64,000 bases of DNA from Microtetraspora glauca (lineage in GTDB: Bacteria; Actinomycetota; Actinomycetes; Streptomycetales; Streptomycetaceae). The stretch covers positions 186,001-250,000 of the forward strand of contig JOFO01000008.1 of assembly GCA_000721275.1 (NCBI GenBank), in the 5' to 3' direction. Both the position numbers and the translations under genes were made by a program. The notes below the pieces were generated by a model that did not search any database, was not told where the DNA came from, and worked only from the letters and a program-made list of their open reading frames with translations. This document shows, piece by piece, positions 24,695 through 33,959 of this stretch. How positions within the stretch are numbered: position 1 is the stretch's first letter; each line of letters opens with the position of its first letter.

Positions 24695-25657
24695 ATGAAG
24701 CTCCCCCTGAGACTCGCCACCGCCGGCGTCCTGGTCGCCCTGCTCGCCGGCACCGCCCAGGCCGCCGCCCCCGGAGGACCGGCGGGCACCGCCCGGGACA
24801 CCGCCGCGCGGCAGACCGGCGCCGACCGGGCCGCCTCCCCCTGGCGCCAGGTCGGCACCGACGCCCGCGGCGGCGTCAGCGGCCTCGCCGCCGAGGCCGG
24901 CGGCACCGCCCTCGTCGTCCACGACAACAAGCGCGCCGGCCAGCCGCGGCTCTCCCGGATCGCGTACGGCGCGGACCCCGTCACCGTCACCCCGCTGGTC
25001 TGGGAGGGCGCCGAACCCGTCGACCTGGAGGCGATCGAGGCGATTCCCGGCGCCCCGGGGGAGTACCTGGCGCTCGCCTCCCGCGGGATCGTCTACCGCC
25101 TGAAGGTCGCCGGCACCACGGCCACCGTCGTCGACTACGCCCCGCTGCCGGCGATCGGCCCGGGCGACGACTTCGAGAGCTTCGCGCTCGTCGCCCGCGA
25201 CGGCCGGTTCGCCGCCCTGTGGGCGGACCGGGGCGCGGGCCCGGACCGGCCCGCCCGGCTGCACGCCGCCCCGCTCACCTTCGCGCCCTGGGGCCAGCCG
25301 CAGTTCGGCGCCGTCACCCGGCGCTCCTTCACCGCCCCGTACCCCGCGGACCCGGGCACGCGCCACATCTCCGACATCACCGTCACCGACTCGGGCCGGA
25401 TCCTGGTCGGTTCGGCGTCCGACGCCGGCGACGACGGCCCCTTCGACTCGGCCGTGACCGGCGCCGGCCAGGTCACGATCACCGCCTCCGGCCGGGTGCG
25501 GGTCTCCCTCACCGCCCGGCCGGTCCCGCTCGGCACCTTCCCGGGCTACAAGATCGAGGCCGTCGAGTGCCTCCCCGGCACCGGGGACGCGCTCCTCGGC
25601 ACGGACGACGAGAACCGGGGCGGGTACGTCCGCGCCCTGCCGCACTGCGGGACCTGA
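24695..25657 (+). CDS. Secreted protein, beta-propeller-like
   Basis: A 320-residue protein with a clear signal peptide (MKLPLRLATAG, hydrophobic to about residue 20, cleavage near AQA-AAP). The mature part has repeated strands such as LTFAPWGQPQFG, RILVGSASDAGDDG and LEAIEAIPG, suggesting a propeller similar to extracellular esterase-like phytase domains, but I cannot identify the family with confidence. Two Cys near the C-terminus (VECLPG, LPHCGT) may form a disulphide. TAACGT (24683-24688) ends 6 bases before the ATG, so the mRNA is probably leaderless. It stands alone: sodF is divergent and a strong terminator follows. Confidence 0.75.
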   Translation: MKLPLRLATAGVLVALLAGTAQAAAPGGPAGTARDTAARQTGADRAASPWRQVGTDARGGVSGLAAEAGGTALVVHDNKRAGQPRLSRIAYGADPVTVTPLVWEGAEPVDLEAIEAIPGAPGEYLALASRGIVYRLKVAGTTATVVDYAPLPAIGPGDDFESFALVARDGRFAALWADRGAGPDRPARLHAAPLTFAPWGQPQFGAVTRRSFTAPYPADPGTRHISDITVTDSGRILVGSASDAGDDGPFDSAVTGAGQVTITASGRVRVSLTARPVPLGTFPGYKIEAVECLPGTGDALLGTDDENRGGYVRALPHCGT

Positions 25658-25673
25658 CCGGCCCCGGACGCGC

Positions 25674-25708
25674 CGACGCCCCGCCGGGTCGGGCCCGGCG
25701 GGGCGTCG
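25674..25708. terminator. Bidirectional terminator
   Basis: A 15-base stem, CGACGCCCCGCCGGG (25674-25688) with CCCGGCGGGGCGTCG (25694-25708). It lies between the convergent secreted-protein and permease genes. Confidence 0.88.
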
Positions 25709-25728
25709 GTACGGAAGCGGGGCGCGGC

Positions 25729-27138
25729 TCAGGCCGCCTTCGCGCGCCTCTTCTGGAGCGCGAAGCCGACGGCGGCGAGGCCGAGCGTCAGCACGCCGGT
25801 CGCGTACAGCTGCACCCGGGTGCCCTCCTCGCGGGCCATCAGGAAGAAGACGGCCGTCATGCCGGCCAGCGCCACCCAGGTCAGCACCGGGAAGGCCCAC
25901 ATCCGCACGACCAGCTTCTCCGGCTCCTCGCGCTCGGTGCGGCGGCGCAGCACCAGCTGCGAGGCGGCGATGAAGAACCAGACGACGAGGATGATCGCGC
26001 CGATGGTGTTGAGGAGCCAGATGAACGCCTTGTCCGGCGACCAGTAGCTCAGCAGGACGGCGCCGAAGCCGACGACCGAGGAGAGCAGGACGGCCGGGCG
26101 CGGCACGCCGCCGTACAGCCGGCCGAGCGCCTGCGGGCCCTGGCCGCGGCCGATCAGCGAGCGGGCCATGCGGGAGGCGCCGTAGATGTTGGCGTTCATC
26201 GCGGAGAGCAGCGCGATCAGCACGACCACGTTCATGATCTGGCCGGCCGCCGGGATGCCCAGGTGGTCGAGGGTGGCGACGTACGGGCCCTTCTCGACGA
26301 CCGCCTTGTCGTCCCACGGGACGAGGGTGACGATGACCGCCATCGAGCCGATGTAGAAGAGCGCGATGCGCCACATCGCCGTACGGACCGCCTTGGCGAC
26401 GCCCTGCACCGGGTGCTCGGACTCGGCCGCCGCGATGGTGACCGTCTCCAGGCCGCCGTACGCGAAGACGGAGGCGAGCAGGCCGACGATCAGGCCCTCG
26501 GAGCCGTGCGGGAAGAAGCCGCCGTCACCGGTGAGGTTGGCGGTGCCGGGGGCGTCGGTGCCGGGCAGGACGCCCGCGATGGCGAGCACGCCGATGCCGA
26601 GGAAGAGGACGATCGCGCCGACCTTCAGCGCGGCGAACCAGAACTCGAACTCGCCGAAGTTCTTCACCGCCGCCAGGTTGGTGCCGCAGAAGACCACCAT
26701 GAACAGCGCCACCCAGGCCCACTCGGGGGTGCCCGGGAACCAGCCCGTCATGATCTTCGCCGCGCCGATGCCCTCCAGGCCGACGGCCACGCAGAGCAGG
26801 AACCAGAAGGCCCAGCCGGCGGTGAAGCCGGCCCACGGGCCGAAGGCGCGCTCGGCGTGGACGGAGAAGGAGCCGGAGGCCGGGTTCGCCGCCGACATCT
26901 CGCCGAGCATGCGCATCACCAGCATGACGAGCACGCCGGAGATCGCGTAGGCGACGACGATCGACGGACCGGCGGCGGCGATGCCGGCGCCGGAGCCGAC
27001 GAAGAGGCCGGCGCCGATGACGCCGCCGAGGGCGATCATCGACAGATGGCGCTGCTTGAGACCGTGCGAGAGGCCCTCGGCGGGAGCGGCGGAGCCGTCC
27101 TCGCGGTCGGCCGGCGCGGTCGCGGTGGTCCGGGACAT
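25729..27138 (-). CDS. Amino-acid permease (APC superfamily), copy 1
   Basis: A 469-residue membrane protein with about 12 helices. The family signature of GABA/aromatic-type APC permeases starts near residue 30: LKQRHLSMIALGGVIGAGLF, then GPSIVVAYAISG and RMLGEMSAANPASGSFSVHAE. The AESEHP and AMNANIYGASRM motifs are also standard. It takes up amino acids by proton symport; the substrate is unknown. ATG 27138 follows CAGGG; a TTG two codons earlier is possible. It is the first of three related permease genes. The leader of about 110 bases is GC-rich with no recognised riboswitch. Confidence 0.92.
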   Translation of the reverse strand: MSRTTATAPADREDGSAAPAEGLSHGLKQRHLSMIALGGVIGAGLFVGSGAGIAAAGPSIVVAYAISGVLVMLVMRMLGEMSAANPASGSFSVHAERAFGPWAGFTAGWAFWFLLCVAVGLEGIGAAKIMTGWFPGTPEWAWVALFMVVFCGTNLAAVKNFGEFEFWFAALKVGAIVLFLGIGVLAIAGVLPGTDAPGTANLTGDGGFFPHGSEGLIVGLLASVFAYGGLETVTIAAAESEHPVQGVAKAVRTAMWRIALFYIGSMAVIVTLVPWDDKAVVEKGPYVATLDHLGIPAAGQIMNVVVLIALLSAMNANIYGASRMARSLIGRGQGPQALGRLYGGVPRPAVLLSSVVGFGAVLLSYWSPDKAFIWLLNTIGAIILVVWFFIAASQLVLRRRTEREEPEKLVVRMWAFPVLTWVALAGMTAVFFLMAREEGTRVQLYATGVLTLGLAAVGFALQKRRAKAA

Positions 27139-27254
27139 GGGCAACCCTGTTCATAGGCTGAGACGGGGAGGGAAGCCCACAGTCTGGGTGCCCGCACCGT
27201 TCAGAGGGAACGGGTGTCCGCTATACGGTCACGACCTTCACACAAGGTGAAGAT

Positions 27255-28667
27255 TCAATTCCGTTTCGTCGCGGACGCCGGGCCGTTCGGGCGCGCGCGC
27301 AGCTCCCGCAGCCACGCCACCGCCAGCACCGCCGCGGTCGCCGCCGCCGACCACAGCACCTGCGGACGCGCCCCGTCGTCCGTCAGCATCAGGACCAGCA
27401 CCGCCGCCATCGCCGCCAGCGCCGCCCACGTCAGCCACGGGAACGCCCACATCCGCAGCGTCAGCGTCTCCGGCGCCTCCCGCTCGATCCGCGGCCGGAG
27501 CCGCAGCTGCGACACCGCGATCAGCGCCCACACGAACAGCAGCACCGCGCCGACCGCGTTGAGCATGTACAGAAAGACGGAATCCGGCCATTTCAGATTC
27601 AGCAGCACGGACACGAAACCGAAGGCCACCGACGCGAGCACCGCCCGCCGCGGCACCCCGCCGCCCGACACCTTCAGCAGCCCCTTCGGTGCCTCGCCGC
27701 GCTCCGCCAGCGAGAAGACCATCCGGGAGGAGCCGTACAGGTTGGCGTTGAGCGCCGACAGCAGCGCCACGAACACCACCACGTTCATGATCTGCCCCGC
27801 GCCCGGCACCCCGATCGCGTCCAGCACCGCCACGTACGGCGACTCGCCCGGCACCATCGACGTCCACGGCAGCAGGGTCACGATCACCAGCATCGAGCCC
27901 ACGTAGAAGAGCAGGATCCGCCACACCGCGCTGCGCACCGCCCGCGCCACGTTCCGCGCCGGGTCCTCCGACTCGGCCGCCGCGATGGTGACGACCTCCA
28001 GGCCGCCGAAGGCGAAGACCACCGCGAGCACCCCGGAGACCACCCCGGACCAGCCGTGCGGCAGGAAACCGCCCTGCCCGGTCAGGTTCGCCAGCCCCAC
28101 CGGGTCCGTGTCCGGCAGCCAGCCGGCGATCGCCAGCACGCCGAGCACCAGGAAGAGGACGATCGCGCCGACCTTCAGCGCCGCGAACCAGAACTCGAAC
28201 TCGCCGAAGTTCTTCACCGCCGCCAGGTTCGCCGCCGTGAAGACCACCATGAAGAGCAGCACCCAGCCCCACTGCGGAACCCCCGGCACCCAGCCGTGCG
28301 CGATCCGGGCCGCGCCCGTCGCCTCCACCGCGAGCACCACGACGAGCAGGAACCAGTACAGCCAGCCCACCGAGAAGCCCGCCCAGCGGCCCAGCGCCCG
28401 CTCCGCGTGCACCGAGAAGGCGCCGGACGCCGGCATCGCCGCCGACATCTCGCCCAGCATCCGCATCACCAGCATCGCGAGCGCGCCCGCGATCAGGTAC
28501 GAGAGGACGATGCCGGGACCGGCGACCGCGATGCCCGCGCCGGAGCCGACGAAGAGCCCGGCGCCGATGACCCCGCCCAGGCCGAGCATCGTCAGGTGAC
28601 GCTGCTTCAGGCCGTGGGAGAGGGGCTCGGGTTCGGCGAGCGGGGAGGGCGGTGCGGTGTCGCGCAT
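27255..28667 (-). CDS. Amino-acid permease (APC superfamily), copy 2
   Basis: A 470-residue permease very similar to copy 1 over the whole length, with LKQRHLTMLGLGGVIGAGLF, RMLGEMSAAMPASGAFSVHAE and ALNANLYGSSRM. It differs most in the last 50 residues. The frame stays open upstream to 28787, but ATG 28667 fits the alignment with its neighbours; the ribosome site there is poor. Upstream on the same strand lie a GACCGCCCC hairpin and a Crp-like palindrome. Copy 1 lies 116 bases downstream, with no strong terminator between, so the two might be cotranscribed. Confidence 0.9.
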   Translation of the reverse strand: MRDTAPPSPLAEPEPLSHGLKQRHLTMLGLGGVIGAGLFVGSGAGIAVAGPGIVLSYLIAGALAMLVMRMLGEMSAAMPASGAFSVHAERALGRWAGFSVGWLYWFLLVVVLAVEATGAARIAHGWVPGVPQWGWVLLFMVVFTAANLAAVKNFGEFEFWFAALKVGAIVLFLVLGVLAIAGWLPDTDPVGLANLTGQGGFLPHGWSGVVSGVLAVVFAFGGLEVVTIAAAESEDPARNVARAVRSAVWRILLFYVGSMLVIVTLLPWTSMVPGESPYVAVLDAIGVPGAGQIMNVVVFVALLSALNANLYGSSRMVFSLAERGEAPKGLLKVSGGGVPRRAVLASVAFGFVSVLLNLKWPDSVFLYMLNAVGAVLLFVWALIAVSQLRLRPRIEREAPETLTLRMWAFPWLTWAALAAMAAVLVLMLTDDGARPQVLWSAAATAAVLAVAWLRELRARPNGPASATKRN

Positions 28668-28729
28668 GGTGGGGGGACTCGCGCTCTGGGAGGAGGGGCA
28701 CTTTATGGAGACCCCACAGTCTCTCCGCA

Positions 28730-28787
28730 GACCGCCCCGTGACGCAAAAGGGGCGGTCCGCACCGACTCCCCAGTGACAAGCGTCAC
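28730..28787 (-). promoter_or_regulatory. Crp-like palindrome and leader hairpin before permease copy 2
   Basis: GTGACAAGCGTCAC (28774-28787) fits both a TGTGA-N6-TCACA core and the GTG-N6-GNCAC pattern I recall for streptomycete Crp. Nearer the gene, GACCGCCCC (28730-28738) pairs with GGGGCGGTC (28750-28758), giving a 9-base hairpin in the likely leader. Both are pattern matches. Confidence 0.4.
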
Positions 28788-28929
28788 GTGGCGCCAGGCG
28801 CCGCCGTCCTCCTTTGTCGGGATCCCATGAAGGCGCGGGCGGTGGCTTTGTCGGCGGCTGACGGTGATCGGGCGTTCACTCCTGGCATAGCGTCAAACTG
28901 TCCCGCCCCCTCACCCTTGCGGAGTACCG

Positions 28930-29526
28930 ATGAGTAGCACCGCCGCCGCCCCCGTCCGCACCCTCCGGGCGGGCACCGTCCTGGCCGACCTCCTGCCGTC
29001 CAGCCGCGTCCGCGACGTCGCCCTGGTCGTCGGCGGCGCCGCCCTCACCGGCCTCGCCGCGCAGCTCTCCGTCCCGGTCCCCGGCTCCCCGGTCCCGGTC
29101 TCCGGCCAGACCTTCGCCGCCCTGCTCGTCGGCACCGCCCTCGGCGCCCGCCGCGGCTTCCTCTCGCTGGCCCTCTACACCCTCGTCGGCATGGCCGGCG
29201 TCCCGTGGTTCGCGGAGGCGAAGTCCGGCTACGCGATGCCGTCCTTCGGCTACGTCCTCGGCATGCTGCTCGCCGCCACCGTCGTCGGAGCCCTCGCCCG
29301 CCGCGGCGCCGACCGCTCGGTCCTGCGCACCGCCGGCACCATGGTCCTCGGCTCCGCGGTCATCTACGCGGTCGGCGTGCCCTACCTCGCCCTCGCCACC
29401 GGCATGACCCTCGGCCAGGCGGTCGCCGCCGGCCTGACGCCCTTCCTCATCGGCGACGCCCTCAAGGCCGCGCTGGCCATGGGCGCCCTCCCGGCCGCCT
29501 GGAAGCTGGCCGGCCGCCGCGGCTGA
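28930..29526 (+). CDS. bioY: Biotin transporter BioY
   Basis: A 198-residue substrate-binding (S) component of an ECF-type biotin transporter, with six membrane helices. Family landmarks are VPVPGSPVPVSGQTFAALLVG, GARRGFLSLALYTLVGMAGVPWFA and TPFLIGDALKAALA. It binds biotin at the membrane; bioY may work alone or with a shared EcfAT module encoded elsewhere. The ATG is preceded by GCGGAG. It is inserted between permease copies 2 and 3, which run on the opposite strand. A strong terminator follows. A 262-base gap upstream, divergent from permease 2, must hold its promoter. Confidence 0.93.
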   Translation: MSSTAAAPVRTLRAGTVLADLLPSSRVRDVALVVGGAALTGLAAQLSVPVPGSPVPVSGQTFAALLVGTALGARRGFLSLALYTLVGMAGVPWFAEAKSGYAMPSFGYVLGMLLAATVVGALARRGADRSVLRTAGTMVLGSAVIYAVGVPYLALATGMTLGQAVAAGLTPFLIGDALKAALAMGALPAAWKLAGRRG

Positions 29527-29543
29527 CGCCGCCGCCGTACGCG

Positions 29544-29579
29544 AAGGGCCCGTCGCTCCAGCAGGAGCGGCGGGCCCTT
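29544..29579. terminator. Bidirectional terminator
   Basis: AAGGGCCCG (29544-29552) and CGCTCC pair with GGAGCG and CGGGCCCTT (29571-29579) around an AGCA loop, with one mismatch. It lies between the convergent bioY and permease 3. Confidence 0.87.
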
Positions 29580-29596
29580 TCCCGTACCGGAGGGGA

Positions 29597-31030
29597 CTAG
29601 ACGTGGGAGGACTTCCTGATCCGGTCCCTGACCAGCGCGATCGCCAGCACCAGCGCGGCCACCAGCAGCGAGAGCACGACCTGCTCCCGGGCGCTGCCGC
29701 CGTCGTAGATCATGTAGCCGAGGACGAAGACGATCATGCCGATCGTCGCCCACGTCAGGTACGGGAAGAGCCACATCCGCACCACCAGCTTCTCCGGCGA
29801 CTCGCGCAGGATGATCCCGCGCATCCGCAGCTGGGTCACGCAGATGACCAGCCAGACGAAGAGCGCCACCGCACCCGAGGAGTTCAGCAGGAACGCGAAG
29901 ACGGTGTCCGGCCACTGGTAGTTGAAGAACACCGCGACGAAGCCGAAGACCACCGAGGCCAGGATCGCCGTCCGCGGCACACCGCGCTTGTCGGCCTTGG
30001 CGAAGCCCTTCGGCGCGTCCCCGCGCTGCCCGAGCGAGAAGGCCATCCGGGAGGCCGTGTACAGGCCGGAGTTGAGGCAGGAGAGCACGGCGGTCAGGAC
30101 GATCACGTTCATGATCTGGCCGGCGGCCGGGATGCCGATGGAGTCGAGCGCGGCGACGTACGAGCCCTTCTCGGTGATCGACGGGTCGTTCCACGGCAGC
30201 AGCGTCAGCACCACGAAGATCGAGCCCAGGTAGAAGACGCCGATCCGCCAGATCACGCTGTTCGTCGCCTTGGTCACGGCTCGCTGCGGGTCCTCCGACT
30301 CACCGGCCGCGAGGGTCACGATCTCGCTGCCCATGAACGAGAAGACGACCATCAGCACACCCGTCAGGATCGCGCCCGCGCCCATCGGGAGGAAGCCGCC
30401 CGTGTCCGTGAGGTGCGCGAAGCCCGCGCCCGGGTTGTCCGAGCCCGGCAGCACGCCGAAGACCGCGAGCAGGCCGATCGCCACGAAGGCGGCGATCGCG
30501 ACGACCTTGATCCCGGCAAACCAGAACTCGAACTCGCCGTACGAGGCCACCGAGCCCAGGTTGGTCGCGGTGAGCACCACCATCACGATCAGCGCCCACG
30601 CCCACTGCGGCACCGCCGGGACCCAGCCCTCCAGGATGACCGCGCCCGCGGTCGCCTCGACGGCCAGCACGACCACCCAGAAGAACCAGTACAGCCAGCC
30701 GATGGTGAAGCCCGCCCAGCGGCCGAGCGCCTGGTCGGCGTAGGCGGAGAAGGAGCCGGAGGACGGCCGGGCCGCGGCCATCTCGCCGAGCATCCGCATC
30801 ACGAACACGACCATCGCGCCGACGAGCGCGTACGAGAGGAGGATCGCGGGTCCGGCGGCGGCGATGCCCGAGCCGGAGCCGACGAAGAGGCCGGCGCCGA
30901 TGACGCCGCCGATCGCGATCATCGACAGATGGCGGTTCTTGAGCCCGGCCTTGAGGCCGTCGGACGGCGGGGTCTGACCGGTGGTGCCGGTGCTGCCGCC
31001 TTCCTTGGCGAGGGTCGGCTGCGTGTTCAT
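29597..31030 (-). CDS. Amino-acid permease (APC superfamily), copy 3
   Basis: A 477-residue permease of the same subfamily, starting with LKNRHLSMIAIGGVIGAGLF, then RMLGEMAAARPSSGSFSAYA and CLNSGLYTASRM. The N-terminal tail (MNTQPTLAKEGG) is hydrophilic. ATG 31030 has GAAGGAAG upstream; an earlier ATG at 31081 lacks a site. It is the most diverged of the three copies (SAYADQAL instead of SVHAERA, and MGSEIVTLAAGESEDP). The direct repeats upstream suggest its own regulation, separate from copies 1 and 2. Confidence 0.92.
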   Translation of the reverse strand: MNTQPTLAKEGGSTGTTGQTPPSDGLKAGLKNRHLSMIAIGGVIGAGLFVGSGSGIAAAGPAILLSYALVGAMVVFVMRMLGEMAAARPSSGSFSAYADQALGRWAGFTIGWLYWFFWVVVLAVEATAGAVILEGWVPAVPQWAWALIVMVVLTATNLGSVASYGEFEFWFAGIKVVAIAAFVAIGLLAVFGVLPGSDNPGAGFAHLTDTGGFLPMGAGAILTGVLMVVFSFMGSEIVTLAAGESEDPQRAVTKATNSVIWRIGVFYLGSIFVVLTLLPWNDPSITEKGSYVAALDSIGIPAAGQIMNVIVLTAVLSCLNSGLYTASRMAFSLGQRGDAPKGFAKADKRGVPRTAILASVVFGFVAVFFNYQWPDTVFAFLLNSSGAVALFVWLVICVTQLRMRGIILRESPEKLVVRMWLFPYLTWATIGMIVFVLGYMIYDGGSAREQVVLSLLVAALVLAIALVRDRIRKSSHV

Positions 31031-31132
31031 GAACGCTTCCTTCGGGTGTGGGGGGTGGCTCGGGTCGCGAGCCGGAGCCATGTAACCCGGCGACCGGCCA
31101 GTACGGAAGGTTTGACTCCGGATCGTGATTCA

Positions 31133-31161
31133 GGACATATCCGGGACATAAGGTCCAGACC
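31133..31161. promoter_or_regulatory. Direct repeats and palindrome upstream of permease copy 3
   Basis: GGACATA occurs at 31133-31139 and again at 31144-31150, exactly one helical turn (11 bases) apart. The palindrome GGTC-ca-GACC follows at 31152-31161. They stand between permease 3 and rpiB, which are divergent, in a locally AT-rich stretch. They may be regulator sites; the protein is unknown. Confidence 0.4.
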
Positions 31162-31249
31162 AGCAGGGCCGGAAGGCCGTGACCCCCCGGGACCAAGGTC
31201 CCGACCCCGCTGACGCCTGCCCCGTCCCCGCCGTGCCACACTCGAAGCC

Positions 31250-31738
<489 letters not shown>

Positions 31739-31811
31739 GCCCCACCCGCCCGTGCCGCCGGCCCGCCCGGCGGCACGGCCGCGCGCCGTCCCGTCACCCA
31801 GGAGAACCGCC

Positions 31812-32627
31812 GTGCCCGAGGGGCATACGATCCACCGCCTCGCCCAGGACCACCTGGAGCGCTTCGGAGGCCGCCCCGTCCGCGCGACCAGCCCCCAGGG
31901 CAAGTTCTCCGACTCCGCCGCCCTGATCGACGGCTCCGTCCTGGAGACCGCCGAGGCCCACGGCAAACACCTCTTCCTCGGCTTCCGCGACGCCTGGGTC
32001 CACATCCACCTCGGCCTCTTCGGCAAGGTCGCCTTCGGCGACGCCCCCGCGCCCCCGCCCACCGACACCGTCCGGCTGCGGCTCGCGAACCCCGAGGCGT
32101 ACGTCGACCTCCGCGGCCCCACCGCCTGCGCGCTCATCACCGACGCCGAGAAGCGCGCGATCCACGCCCGCCTGGGCCCGGACCCGCTGCGCGACGGCGA
32201 CGACCCCGGCCCGGCCTGGCGCCGCGTGGCGAGGTCCCGCACCACCATCGCCGCCCTGCTCATGGACCAGAAGGTCATCGCCGGCGTCGGCAACGTCTAC
32301 CGCGCCGAGGTCCTCTTCCGGCACGGCATCGACCCGTACCGCCCCGGCAAGGACCTCACCGCGGGGGAGTGGACCGCGATCTGGGACGACCTGCGGGCCC
32401 TCATGCGCGAGGGCGTCCGCCTCAACCGCATCGACACCGTCCGCCCCGAGCACACCCCCGAGGCCATGGGCCGCCCGCCGCGCGTCGACGACCACGGCGG
32501 CGAGGTGTACGTCTACCGGCGCGCGAACCAGCCCTGCCACCTCTGCGGCACCCCGGTCCGCACGGCCGACCTCGCCGCGCGGAACCTCTTCTGGTGCCCC
32601 ACCTGCCAGCCCCCGGGCGCCGCCTAG
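31812..32627 (+). CDS. nei: Fpg/Nei-family DNA glycosylase
   Basis: A 271-residue DNA glycosylase/AP lyase for oxidised bases. After the initiator the sequence is PEGHTIHR, giving the catalytic Pro2 and Glu3. A helix-two-turn-helix follows (KVIAGVGNVYRAEVLFRHGIDP), and the C-terminal zinc finger is intact: CHLCG and CPTCQ. PEGHTIHRLA marks the Nei2-like branch rather than Fpg (which has PELPE). The GTG start has AGGAGA upstream. Its TAG overlaps the TAG of the convergent acetyltransferase gene. Confidence 0.93.
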   Translation: MPEGHTIHRLAQDHLERFGGRPVRATSPQGKFSDSAALIDGSVLETAEAHGKHLFLGFRDAWVHIHLGLFGKVAFGDAPAPPPTDTVRLRLANPEAYVDLRGPTACALITDAEKRAIHARLGPDPLRDGDDPGPAWRRVARSRTTIAALLMDQKVIAGVGNVYRAEVLFRHGIDPYRPGKDLTAGEWTAIWDDLRALMREGVRLNRIDTVRPEHTPEAMGRPPRVDDHGGEVYVYRRANQPCHLCGTPVRTADLAARNLFWCPTCQPPGAA

Positions 32628-33853
32628 AACATGTGCGGCAGCCACGGCGCCACCGGCGACCCGAAGGCCACCGACGCCTCCGCCAGCGCCCCGCCCCGCA
32701 GTTCGGTCACCCGGCCCGCGGACGCCAGCGCCGCCAGGCCCGTACCGCCCAGATACGCCGCCCCCAACTCCCGCACCGACAGCGCCAGATCCGCCGCGTC
32801 CGACGTACGGGAACAGGTCGCCCCCTTCGCGTCGCCCGACAGCCGCCACCGCCCCGCGTTCCACGGGCAGAAGGCGTCCGCCACCTCGAACACCACGTCC
32901 ACCGGCGCCTGGTACGTCCGCGCCTCCAGCGCCGCGCCCACGTCCACCAGCCGCGCGAACAGCGCCTCCCGCACGGTCGGTTCGCACCGCCGCACGTCCG
33001 ACACCAGGTGCTGCCACGCGTCGTCCACCGGCCGGCTGTCGAACCGCACCGTCCGCGTCAGGTCCACCGAGCACAGGAACCGCCACAGCGCCGCCTCCGC
33101 CACCGGGTCCAGCCCCCGCAGCTCGCGCACCACCACCGAACCGTCCGCGCCCGCCCACGTCCACTCCGGCTTGACCGCGTAGTACGCGTACCCCACGACC
33201 TCCCCGTCCCGCTCCGCCAGCACGCACAGCAGCGGCGACGCCCCGTTCCGCGAGCCCGGCGGATCCAGCACCGGCAGCCGCTCCCACCCGGGCGCGCGGG
33301 CCGTCGTCCCCGGCCGCAGCGGCACCATCCGGGCGTACACCGCCTCGGTCACCGCCGAGGACTCCGCCGCGTCCACCATCCGCAGCGCCACTCCGTCCGT
33401 GCCCTCCGGCACGTCCAGCCGCACCCGCGTCGTGTCGATCGACCCGCGCTGCGACCAGGTCGCCGCCCCGTACCCGAACCGCCCGTAGATGGCCGGCTCC
33501 GACGCGGTCAGCACCGCCAGCGGCTCGCCCAGCTCCCGCACGTCGTCCAGCTGCCGGCGCATCAGCGACGTCAGCATCCCGCGCCTGCGGTGCGTCCCCG
33601 CCACGCTCACCATCGTCACCCCGGCCGCCGGCACCGACGCCCCGCCCGGCACCGTCAGCCGGAACGAGAACGCCCCCGCCGTCCCCACCGCCCGGTCCCC
33701 CTCCCAGACGCCCAGCGACCGCTCGCACTCGGTCAGCTCGCGCCACAGCGCCCGCTCCTCCGGTTCCTCCGCCAGCCCCCCGAAGGCCAGCTCCAGCGCC
33801 GCGAACCAGCGATCCCACTCCGACGGGTCCAGCACCCGCAGTTCAGTCGTCAT
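32624..33853 (-). CDS. Eis-like GNAT-family N-acetyltransferase
   Basis: A 409-residue three-domain acetyltransferase of the Eis type. The N-terminal GNAT domain has VTMVSVAGTHRRRGMLTSLM, the acetyl-CoA-binding loop, and AIYGRFGYGAATW. A second GNAT domain (about 170-290) and a sterol-carrier-like domain with a free carboxyl terminus ending in PHMF follow; Eis uses its C-terminal carboxylate as the catalytic base. Eis-like enzymes acetylate aminoglycosides and other amines; the substrate here is unknown. The start at 33853 has no good ribosome site. The 3' end overlaps the Nei-type gene by four bases (CTAG). Confidence 0.9.
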   Translation of the reverse strand: MTTELRVLDPSEWDRWFAALELAFGGLAEEPEERALWRELTECERSLGVWEGDRAVGTAGAFSFRLTVPGGASVPAAGVTMVSVAGTHRRRGMLTSLMRRQLDDVRELGEPLAVLTASEPAIYGRFGYGAATWSQRGSIDTTRVRLDVPEGTDGVALRMVDAAESSAVTEAVYARMVPLRPGTTARAPGWERLPVLDPPGSRNGASPLLCVLAERDGEVVGYAYYAVKPEWTWAGADGSVVVRELRGLDPVAEAALWRFLCSVDLTRTVRFDSRPVDDAWQHLVSDVRRCEPTVREALFARLVDVGAALEARTYQAPVDVVFEVADAFCPWNAGRWRLSGDAKGATCSRTSDAADLALSVRELGAAYLGGTGLAALASAGRVTELRGGALAEASVAFGSPVAPWLPHMF

Positions 33854-33959
33854 ATGCCATCGATATCAGCGGCCCCCGCCCGAGGCGACCCGATTTCACG
33901 CACCTTGTCACCGGGGTACCCCTGCACGGCCGCCGCCCGGGTGGATAGGGTCCAGGCCA

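Noticed and set aside
28668..28929. Riboswitch before bioY or the permease
   Set aside because: No recognisable conserved riboswitch core was found; only simple hairpins and a Crp-like palindrome.
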